In this document: piece by piece, positions 32,035 through 37,799 of the stretch
How the letters are laid out: every line of letters starts with the position of its first letter
How positions within the stretch are numbered: the first letter of the stretch is position 1
Assembly (NCBI GenBank): GCA_902805635.1
Contig: CADCTC010000216.1
Coordinates: forward strand, 1-37,799
Reading direction: 5' to 3'
DNA length: 37,799 bases
Source: an uncultured Chloroflexota bacterium
Lineage (GTDB): Bacteria > Chloroflexota > UBA11872 > UBA12225
The notes under the pieces: generated by a model
Seen by the model: the letters and a program-made list of their open reading frames with translations, nothing else
The model's database searches: none
What the model was told of the DNA's origin: nothing
Translations under genes and position numbers: made by a program

Positions 32035-32634
32035 TCAGTGCGAGGGCCGTAGCCCGGCCAGCGTTACCGCGACGAGCCGGCGTACCGCGGCACCGGACGG
32101 CATGCCGCCGGCCGCGCTGAGCGCGTGCAGGCAGTAGCTCGCCAGCTCATCCGGTTCAACGTCACGGCGGACGTGGCCGGCCTGGGCGCTCTCGACCAGC
32201 AGGTCCCGCAGGAAGTCGCTGAGCCGCCGCTGCGCTCCCGCCAGGTGCTCGTCCCGATGCACCAGCGCCGCGAGATCGGTGCCGTGGTGCTCGCGAGACC
32301 GCTCGTGGGAGATGAGCGCGTAGGCGTTGAGCACCGCCGGCAGCCGGTCGCTCGCGTCCGCGGCCTGGTCCCGGGCGGCGGCCAGCTGTTCGAGGTGTGC
32401 CGCCACGTGGCGTTCGTGCCAGTCCACCAAGATCGCTTCGACATCCGGGAAGTATTTGTACAGTGTCGCTCGTCCGATGCCGGTCTCCTCGGCGATCCGC
32501 GACATCGTCACCGACGCCAGCCCATACGCTGACACCAACGCCGCCGTGGTGTGCACAATCGCATCGCGCACCGCATGGCGATGCGCCTCGATCGTCTCGT
32601 TCCACAGCTTCGGCACTACCTCAGGATACGTCAC
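32035..32634 (-). CDS. TetR-family transcriptional regulator
   Basis: A 199-residue regulator. The N-terminal helix-turn-helix is clear: AIVHTTAALVSAYGLASVTM followed by SRIAEETGIGRATLYKYFPDVEAIL (about 26-70). The remaining helices form the ligand-binding domain (VDWHERHVAAHLEQLAAAR, RRDVEPDELASYCLHALSAAGG); the ligand is unknown. It is divergent from a small membrane-protein operon, and an imperfect dyad (32657-32682) overlapping that operon's promoter is the likely operator. The CorE-like sigma gene starts 21 nt downstream on the same strand, so TetR, sigma factor and metal pump may be one transcript. Start at ATG 32634, immediately before the intergenic operator region. Confidence 0.9.
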   Translation of the reverse strand: MTYPEVVPKLWNETIEAHRHAVRDAIVHTTAALVSAYGLASVTMSRIAEETGIGRATLYKYFPDVEAILVDWHERHVAAHLEQLAAARDQAADASDRLPAVLNAYALISHERSREHHGTDLAALVHRDEHLAGAQRRLSDFLRDLLVESAQAGHVRRDVEPDELASYCLHALSAAGGMPSGAAVRRLVAVTLAGLRPSH

Positions 32635-32656
32635 GACCGCAGCGTGACACTCTGCT

Positions 32657-32684
32657 TTTACTGCGACACATTGTCTGGTAAAGT
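32657..32684 (+). promoter_or_regulatory. TetR operator candidate overlapping a promoter
   Basis: TTTAC..GACA-CAT-TGTC..GTAAA (32657-32682) is an imperfect dyad with matching outer and inner arms. TTTACT (32657-32662) and TAAAGT (32679-32684), 16 bp apart, form a good -35/-10 pair for the rightward small membrane-protein genes. The operator would thus block the promoter when TetR is bound. Confidence 0.6.
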
Positions 32685-32745
32685 GGCTCGGTCACGGCGT
32701 CTGTGCCGGGACACCCAGACAAGAGACGCGGCAGTGGAGACGCAC

Positions 32746-32955
32746 ATGGCAGAGACGCGCCGGTCCCCAGACACAGGTCACGCTGGCGGCGTGGAGCCAC
32801 CACGCACCGCCTCTACCGCGTATTCCGGCACACCACGCTGGGTGAAAGTGTCCGGCATCATCGCCCTCGCGCTAGCCCTGCTGTTTGGTGGCTTGCACCT
32901 CGCCGGCCGAGGCATGGGGCCCATGGACCACCGGGCCCCCGCGAGCGGTCACTGA
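32746..32955 (+). CDS. Small single-pass membrane protein
   Basis: A 69-residue protein with a polar start, the motif TPRWVKVSGIIALALALLFGG (residues about 28-48, one membrane helix) and a short Gly/Met/His tail (GRGMGPMDHRAPASGH). Short proteins with 'PRWVKV.GII' before a single helix recur in bacteria, often near metal or redox genes, but have no assigned function. ATG 32746 is chosen because GGAG lies 6 nt upstream; the frame is open to 32551 without family character. The next gene starts 28 nt downstream, so they form a small operon behind the TetR-controlled promoter. Confidence 0.7.
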   Translation: MAETRRSPDTGHAGGVEPPRTASTAYSGTPRWVKVSGIIALALALLFGGLHLAGRGMGPMDHRAPASGH

Positions 32956-32983
32956 GCACCGCGGTCGACACTACGACGAGACC

Positions 32984-33523
32984 ATGACCATGTCTCCCAG
33001 TGTCCGCAAGCTCGCGCTCACCGTGCATCTCACATGTTCGGTGGGTTGGATCGGCGCGGTCGTCGCGTACCTGGCGCTGGGCGTCTCCGCCGTCACCAGC
33101 CAGGATGCGCAGACGGTGCGCGCCGCCTGGATCGCGATGGAGGTGACCGGCTGGACCGCCATCGTGCCGCTGGCAGTCGCCTCGCTGCTGACCGGACTTG
33201 TCATGTCGCTGGGCACCCCCTGGGGCCTGTTCCGGCACTACTGGGTGCTGATCTCGCTCGTGCTGACCGTCCTGTCCACGGTCGTCTTGCTGGTGCACAT
33301 GCCGTCCGTGACCCACGTAGCCGGCATGGCGCGGGCGGCGGACGGCGCCACTCTCGCCGGACTTGGCCCGCTCGGAGGCGACCTCTTCCACCCAGGCGTC
33401 GGCCTGCTGGTGTTGCTCGCGATCACGGTGCTCAACGTGTACAAGCCCCGTGGCCTCACCCCGTACGGGTGGCGCAAGCAGCAGGAGCAGCAGGAGCAGC
33501 GTGCCCGGCCGGCGCAGCCGTAA
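32984..33523 (+). CDS. Polytopic membrane protein (DUF2269/CopD-like)
   Basis: A 179-residue protein with about four membrane helices: LALTVHLTCSVGWIGAVVAYLAL, TGWTAIVPLAVASLLTGLVM, YWVLISLVLTVLSTVVLLVHM and VGLLVLLAITVLNVYKPRGL. The pattern, with His in helix 1 and in LVHMPSV, resembles DUF2269 or the CopD-like small membrane family. No enzyme motifs. The C-terminal tail is Gln/Glu-rich (KQQEQQEQRARPAQP). ATG 32984 is used; ATG 32990 is an alternative. The ribosome-binding site is weak, so translation probably depends on the preceding small gene. A 20-mer inside the coding sequence (33363-33382) also occurs at 27263-27282. Confidence 0.72.
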   Translation: MTMSPSVRKLALTVHLTCSVGWIGAVVAYLALGVSAVTSQDAQTVRAAWIAMEVTGWTAIVPLAVASLLTGLVMSLGTPWGLFRHYWVLISLVLTVLSTVVLLVHMPSVTHVAGMARAADGATLAGLGPLGGDLFHPGVGLLVLLAITVLNVYKPRGLTPYGWRKQQEQQEQRARPAQP

Positions 33524-33583
33524 CTCCCACGCGTCTGGCCGAAGCCGCCACGCTATTCACACACGCCGCGGGCAAGCGCCGCC

Positions 33584-34318
33584 TCAGGATGACCGAGGGC
33601 GTGCGGCCGGCGTACCAGACCTTCGACCAGCTTCCGGCGCGCGACGCGCCACCACTGCGAACAGGGGGTCGCCCGCCTTGCCGGTGTGCGCGTGCTGTCC
33701 CCCCTGTCCCGACCGTCCTTCAACGTCCACGCCGCCGCGCCCTGGACTGCGATCCAGCCGCTCAATATCGTGCCAGCCCCCGGCCGCCAGCAGGTAGCGC
33801 TCCACCAGATGACCATGCCCCTCGTCATTCAGCGCCTGCCAGATGGATACTGCTTTGGTCGGGAAGCAGCGGTTGGAGAACGTGATCACCAGCGGCGCCG
33901 CCGGCCGGAGCACACGCGCGACGTCGCGCAGCACGTCTACGGGCCTGGTGAGGTACTGGACCGAGACGCACAGCCCCGCCGCGTCGAGCTCTCCGTCGCC
34001 AAAGGGCAGCTGCGGGTGCCGGTTCAGGTCCTGCACGTGGTACTCGTCCAGCCGCGGGTTAGCGGCCAGCTCCTCCCGGTTCATCCCGACCCCCACCACT
34101 CGCGCGTAGGTCACGTCGGGCGGCAGGTGGCTCACCCAGCTGCTCATCAGATCCAGGACCGCGCCGCCCGGCGGGAAGTGCTCCCGGTACAGCTGCGTCA
34201 CCGCCCCGATAGCCGCATCGTCGATGTGCGTCACGAGCCGCGCCGCAGCATAGAACTGCGCGTCCGGCGCGTCGTCGTAGCGGTCGAACGCTCCCGGCGG
34301 CAGCTCCAGCATCGCCAT
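33584..34318 (-). CDS. Class I SAM-dependent methyltransferase-like protein
   Basis: About 244 residues. The methyltransferase core is recognisable: [18 protein letters not shown] (motif I region, with Asp), [47 protein letters not shown] (motifs II-III) and [21 protein letters not shown]. The glycine-rich motif I is atypical, with Met-Ser-Ser replacing Gly-x-Gly. The substrate is unknown. The C-terminal part after [14 protein letters not shown] is Gly/Arg/Ala-rich and ends [11 protein letters not shown] plus an unmatched tail. Start ATG 34318, or 34312 with better spacing from the AGGG upstream; the GTG at 34333 is less likely. It converges with the membrane-protein gene and diverges from the glucose-6-phosphate isomerase gene. 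Confidence 0.75.
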   Translation of the reverse strand: MAMLELPPGAFDRYDDAPDAQFYAAARLVTHIDDAAIGAVTQLYREHFPPGGAVLDLMSSWVSHLPPDVTYARVVGVGMNREELAANPRLDEYHVQDLNRHPQLPFGDGELDAAGLCVSVQYLTRPVDVLRDVARVLRPAAPLVITFSNRCFPTKAVSIWQALNDEGHGHLVERYLLAAGGWHDIERLDRSPGRGGVDVEGRSGQGGQHAHTGKAGDPLFAVVARRAPEAGRRSGTPAARPRSS

Positions 34319-34458
34319 CACCCTACCAGTCACACCGCCGCACTACGGCGCATGTGCCCCACGCTCCACCCAGCGCTGTGTACGCACCTAACCTACCGCA
34401 CGTGCCACGTTCACCAGGAGCGATAATCGCCCCAACGACGCCCCACAGGACAACGCAC

Positions 34459-36231
34459 ATGCCCCAGCCCCCGCAGCCCCCGCAGCGCACAACCATACAA
34501 AGCACCCCCCTCCAGCAGCGCCCCGCCTGGCACGCCCTCGAAAGCCACTACCAGGAAGTCAAAGACCTCCACCTGCGCGACCTGTTCGCGCAGGACCCCC
34601 AGCGCGGGGAGCGCCTCACCGCCGAAGCCGCCGGCCTCTCCCTGGACTACTCCAAGCACCGCGTCACGGACGAGACGCTCCGCTTGCTCGTCGGGCTCGC
34701 CGAAGAGTGCGGCCTGCGCGAGCGCACCGCGGCCATGTTCTCCGGCCAGAAGATCAACGCCACCGAAGACCGCGCCGTCCTCCACGTCGCGCTCCGCGCC
34801 CCACGCGACGCCTCTATAAAGGTAGACGGCGACGACGTCATCCCAAGCGTGTACGCCGTGCTGGACAAGATGGCCGCCTTCTCTGAGCGGGTCCGCAGCG
34901 GCGAGTGGAAGGGCCACACCGGCAAGCGCATCCGCAACGTGGTCAACATCGGCATCGGCGGCTCCGACCTCGGCCCCGTGATGGCCTACGAGGCGCTGCG
35001 CCACTACACCGACCGCTCGCTCACGCTGCGCTTTGTCTCCAACGTGGACGGCACCGACTTCGCGGAAGCCACGCGCGACCTCGACCCCGCCGAGACCCTC
35101 TTCATCGTCGCCTCCAAGACCTTCACCACCCAGGAGACGATGACCAACGCCCGGACCGCCCGCGCCTGGCTCCTCGGGGGCCTGGGTGCTCAGTCCTCAG
35201 TCCAACAACCGAGCACTCGCGCTGCGAGCGCGCAGGGCGTTAGGCGGCCGGGCGGCGCCAGTCCTCAGTCCTCCGCAAACAGCGCCGTCGCTCGCCACTT
35301 CGTCGCCGTCTCCACCAACGCCGCCGAAGTGACCAAGTTCGGCATCGATACAGCCAACATGTTCGAGTTCTGGGACTGGGTCGGCGGTCGCTACTCCATG
35401 ACCTCCGCCATCGGCCTCTCCACCATGATTGCCCTTGGCCCAGACCAGTTCCACGCGATGCTCGCCGGCTTCCACGCGATGGACGAGCACTTCCGCACGA
35501 CCCCGTTCGAGCGCAACCTCCCCGCCCTGATGGGGCTGCTCGCCGTCTGGTACGCCGACTTCTTCGGCGCCGAGACCGTCGCCGTCCTCCCCTACGATCA
35601 GTACCTCAAGCGCTTCCCGGCCTACCTCCAGCAGCTCACCATGGAGAGCAACGGCAAATCCGTCACTCTCTCAGGCGCCCGCGTGTCCTACCACACCGGC
35701 GCCATCTACTGGGGCGAGCCCGGCACCAACGGCCAGCACTCCTTCTACCAGCTCATCCACCAGGGCACCCGCCTGATCCCCTGCGACTTCATCGGCTTCG
35801 GCCAGACCCTCAACCCTGTGGGCGACCCGCCTGGTCAGCACCACGACCTGCTCATGGCCAACGTCTTTGCCCAGGGTGAAGCGCTCGCGTTTGGCAAGAC
35901 CCCCGACCAGCTCCGCGCCGAGAACACGCCCGATCCGCTGGTCCCGCATCGCACGTTCGAGGGCAACCGCCCCTCCTCGACCATCCTTGCCCAGCGCCTC
36001 ACCCCCCACACCCTGGGCGCGCTCGTCGCCCTCTACGAGCACGCCGTCTTCACCCAGGGGGTCATCTGGGACATCGACTCCTTCGACCAGTGGGGGGTCG
36101 AGCTCGGCAAAGTCCTCGCCAGCCGCATCGCCCCCGAGCTCACCTCCCCCGACGAGCCCCCCCTCTCCCACGACAGCTCCACCAACGCCCTCATCCGTCG
36201 CTATCGCCGACTGCGTGATGGCACCGCATAG
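34459..36231 (+). CDS. pgi: Glucose-6-phosphate isomerase, with internal insertion
   Basis: A 590-residue phosphoglucose isomerase (glucose-6-phosphate to fructose-6-phosphate; glycolysis/gluconeogenesis). The typical blocks are present: [111 protein letters not shown] and [18 protein letters not shown]. Between LLGG (about 240) and [11 protein letters not shown] (about 278) lies a Ser/Gln/Ala-rich insertion of about 34 residues that normal enzymes lack. The DNA there contains a 13-bp direct repeat. ATG 34459 follows AGGA at 8 nt; the open frame extends back to 34354 without family character. It leads the sugar cluster with the SIS and Gfo/Idh/MocA genes. Confidence 0.95.
   Translation: MPQPPQPPQRTTIQSTPLQQRPAWHALESHYQEVKDLHLRDLFAQDPQRGERLTAEAAGLSLDYSKHRVTDETLRLLVGLAEECGLRERTAAMFSGQKINATEDRAVLHVALRAPRDASIKVDGDDVIPSVYAVLDKMAAFSERVRSGEWKGHTGKRIRNVVNIGIGGSDLGPVMAYEALRHYTDRSLTLRFVSNVDGTDFAEATRDLDPAETLFIVASKTFTTQETMTNARTARAWLLGGLGAQSSVQQPSTRAASAQGVRRPGGASPQSSANSAVARHFVAVSTNAAEVTKFGIDTANMFEFWDWVGGRYSMTSAIGLSTMIALGPDQFHAMLAGFHAMDEHFRTTPFERNLPALMGLLAVWYADFFGAETVAVLPYDQYLKRFPAYLQQLTMESNGKSVTLSGARVSYHTGAIYWGEPGTNGQHSFYQLIHQGTRLIPCDFIGFGQTLNPVGDPPGQHHDLLMANVFAQGEALAFGKTPDQLRAENTPDPLVPHRTFEGNRPSSTILAQRLTPHTLGALVALYEHAVFTQGVIWDIDSFDQWGVELGKVLASRIAPELTSPDEPPLSHDSSTNALIRRYRRLRDGTA
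35191..35271. repeat. Repeat insertion inside pgi, with 13-bp direct repeats
   Basis: CAGTCCTCAGTCC occurs at 35191-35203 and again at 35259-35271, 68 bp apart. They bracket the segment encoding the extra residues in Pgi. The reading frame is preserved across it. Short CAGTCCTCAGTCC-like units are a known style of dispersed intergenic repeat; here one seems to have landed in a coding gene. Confidence 0.6.
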
Positions 36232-36334
36232 ACACAGATCCCACTAACCGCCCCTCGTCCTGAGCTTGTCTTTCAACCTGCCTTGAGCTCGCGGGTTTGC
36301 TCGTACACATCCCCACCGCTACGCTCACCACGCG
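36232..36334. other. Intergenic, repeat-like fragment
   Basis: Contains CCTCGTCCTGAGCTTGTC (36253-36270), which resembles part of a widespread dispersed bacterial repeat. No clear -10/-35 pair or Shine-Dalgarno is visible before the SIS-domain start. Confidence 0.3.
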
Positions 36335-37180
36335 ATGCCAGCCGCCGAACAGATACCCCAGCCGCTCACCCCGAACCACCCCAGTCAGCCGGAGGAGCCC
36401 GATCCCGCGCTTGCCTACCTCGACGCCGCCGAGCACATCCTCCGCCGCGTGCGCGAAACCCAGCTCCCTGCCATCCGCCGCGCCGCCGCGCTCTGCATAG
36501 AGGCCATCGCCAATGGCGGCCTGGTCCACTGCTTCGGCACCGGCCACTCCCGTATCCCCGTGGAGGAGCTGTTCCCCCGCCACGGCAGCTTCCCCGGCTT
36601 CCACTCCATCGTCGAGCTCTCCCTCACCTACCACAACCAGGTAGTGGGGGCCAACGGCCAGCGCCAGGCCATGTTCCTGGAAAAGCTGGAGGGCCTGGGC
36701 CAGCTCATCCTGCGTAACTTCGTCTTCGGCCCCCAAGACTGCTTCCTCATCTTCTCCAACAGCGGCGTCAACGGCGTGGTGCTCGACGTCGCTCTTGAAG
36801 CGAAGCGCCTCGGCATGCCGGTGATCGCCGTCGTCTCCGCGGAGCACTGCGCCGCTTCCGCAGCCAAGCACTCCTCCGGCAAGAAGCTCCCCGACGCCGC
36901 CGACATCACCCTGGACAACTGCACCCCCGCCGGCGATGCGCTCGTGCACGTGCCCGGCCTCGCCCATCCCGTCGGCCCCGGCTCCACCATCGGCTTTGCC
37001 GCCGTCGTCAACACCCTCAAGTGCCTCGTCGCCGCCGGTCTCACCACCCGCGGCCAGCCGCCGCTCGTCCTCACCAGCAGCGTCCTCATCGGCAGTGACG
37101 CCTCCGGCGCCTTGTTCGACCAGACCTACGACGACTACCGCGCCCGCATGGCGCGCCTCTATGGAGGGAACCCCGTATGA
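36335..37180 (+). CDS. SIS-domain sugar isomerase-like protein
   Basis: A 281-residue protein with the SIS (sugar isomerase) fold: LVHCFGTGHSRIPVEELFPRHG (phosphosugar-binding loop, Gly-Thr-Gly-His-Ser), CFLIFSNSGVNGVVLDVALEAK, MPVIAVVSAEHC and DITLDNCTPAGDALVHVPGL. It belongs to the group annotated as UPF0309 or 'sugar isomerase domain' proteins, proposed to act on phosphosugars or as regulators; the reaction is unproven. Length is usual for the group. Its TGA overlaps the ATG of the next oxidoreductase gene (ATGA), and pgi lies 103 nt upstream, so the three probably serve one sugar pathway. The first about 30 residues are a Pro-rich tail. ATG 36335 has no clear Shine-Dalgarno. Confidence 0.88.
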   Translation: MPAAEQIPQPLTPNHPSQPEEPDPALAYLDAAEHILRRVRETQLPAIRRAAALCIEAIANGGLVHCFGTGHSRIPVEELFPRHGSFPGFHSIVELSLTYHNQVVGANGQRQAMFLEKLEGLGQLILRNFVFGPQDCFLIFSNSGVNGVVLDVALEAKRLGMPVIAVVSAEHCAASAAKHSSGKKLPDAADITLDNCTPAGDALVHVPGLAHPVGPGSTIGFAAVVNTLKCLVAAGLTTRGQPPLVLTSSVLIGSDASGALFDQTYDDYRARMARLYGGNPV

Positions 37181-37799
37181 CCGTCCGCATCGCCGTCCTT
37201 GGCTCCGGCTTCGTCTCCGAGTTCTACCTGCACGGCCTCAAGGAGGTACCTAACCACCAGGTAGTCGTCAACTACTCGCGTTCAGAAGAACGCGCCCGCG
37301 CCTTCGCGCAGCGGTGGAACATCCCCCACTCCACCACCTCCATTGAAGACGCCGTCAACCGCGACGACGTCGACCTGGTGCTCATCGGGCTGCCCAACAA
37401 CGTCCACCTGGAAGCCACCCGCGCCGTCGCCCGCGCCCGTAAGCACGTCGTCTGCACCAAGCCGCTCGCCCGCAACGCCGAAGAAGCCGCCCAGATGCTC
37501 CGGCTCGTGCAGGACGCCGGCATCCTGCACGGCTACGCCGAGACCGAAGTCTTCTCCCCCGCCGTGATCCGCGTGCGCCAGATGATCGAGGCCGGAACCA
37601 TCGGCCGCATCTTCACCATGCGTTCCCGCGAGGCGCACTCCGGCCCCCACGCCGAGCACTTCTGGGACCCCGCGCAGTCCGGCGGCGGCGCCCTGATGGA
37701 TATGGGCTGCCACATGGTGGAAGCCTTCCGCTACTTCCTCGGCAAGGAGGATAAGCCGGTGGAGTGCATCGCGTGGGGCGAGCGCCTGGTCCACCACGA
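37177..37799 (+). CDS. Gfo/Idh/MocA family oxidoreductase (partial, runs off window)
   Basis: The 207 visible residues show an NAD(P)-dependent sugar/inositol dehydrogenase: dinucleotide motif VLGSGFVSEFYLHGLKEV at residues about 6-23 (Gly-x-Gly-x-x), DLVLIGLPNNVHLEA, VVCTKPLARNAEEA with the conserved Lys-Pro (the EKP-equivalent is TKP here), GYAETEVFSPAV, and GGGALMDMGCHMVEAFRYFLG, the catalytic His region. The C-terminal third lies beyond 37799. ATG 37177 overlaps the SIS-gene stop by 4 nt and has GGAGG 9 nt upstream. It probably oxidises a sugar or sugar derivative handled by the SIS and Pgi proteins; the substrate cannot be told. No stop in the window. Confidence 0.9.
   Translation, partial: MTVRIAVLGSGFVSEFYLHGLKEVPNHQVVVNYSRSEERARAFAQRWNIPHSTTSIEDAVNRDDVDLVLIGLPNNVHLEATRAVARARKHVVCTKPLARNAEEAAQMLRLVQDAGILHGYAETEVFSPAVIRVRQMIEAGTIGRIFTMRSREAHSGPHAEHFWDPAQSGGGALMDMGCHMVEAFRYFLGKEDKPVECIAWGERLVHH

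Overview
This window is GC-rich bacterial chromosome, densely packed on both strands. The gene content (LLM-class oxidoreductase, aldehyde:ferredoxin oxidoreductase, solute-binding lipoproteins without adjacent permeases, an IS701-type element, a CorE-like ECF sigma factor and a SIS/Gfo-Idh-MocA sugar cluster) and the dispersed palindromic repeats look like Chloroflexota, perhaps Thermomicrobia-like. That assignment is an inference from gene flavour, not from a marker gene. No rRNA, tRNA, CRISPR array or phage module was seen.

Layout. 1-2.6 kb: an accessory edge with the start of an IS630-like transposase, a P-loop kinase fragment, a TTC38-like TPR protein and a frameshifted malate/L-lactate dehydrogenase. 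2.7-12.5 kb: a metabolic block with an SbmA/BacA-like ABC exporter, a Tat-lipoprotein sugar-binding protein, a D-2-hydroxyacid dehydrogenase, an LLM oxidoreductase, a DUF3037 plus HipA-like kinase pair, and a TIM-barrel isomerase overlapping an aldehyde:ferredoxin oxidoreductase. 12.5-16.4 kb: a leftward operon of a ClpB-type AAA domain, an ECF sigma factor with a fused zinc-finger tail and a secreted glycosidase-like protein. Its probable promoter is separated from it by an IS701-family element (16417-18310).

18.3-27.2 kb: a two-component and copper/redox block. It holds a truncated acyl-ACP desaturase coupled to a NarL-type kinase, its response regulator, a GAF hybrid kinase, a DoxX protein, a multicopper oxidase with its own N-terminal cupredoxin, and an orphan solute-binding lipoprotein. 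Five near-identical 18-bp palindromes (ATCrGGG-N4-CCCyGAT) sit 21-22 nt upstream of -10-like hexamers, in front of the desaturase/kinase, the response regulator, DoxX, the multicopper oxidase and, across the IS, the AAA/sigma/glycosidase operon. This looks like a compact regulon, most simply controlled by the response regulator encoded inside it.

27.4-33.5 kb: a metal-homeostasis block. It has a Met-rich membrane protein with a C-terminal cupredoxin domain, a His-rich P1B ATPase with a CPD motif, a CorE-like Cys-rich ECF sigma factor and a TetR regulator facing two small membrane proteins. The cupredoxin gene carries an in-frame TGA at a position where a family Cys is expected. A hairpin with the apical loop AGGTCT follows at a SECIS-like distance, making it a candidate selenocysteine-containing cupredoxin. 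33.6-37.8 kb: a methyltransferase, then rightward glucose-6-phosphate isomerase (with an in-frame repeat insertion), a SIS-domain sugar isomerase and a partial Gfo/Idh/MocA oxidoreductase.
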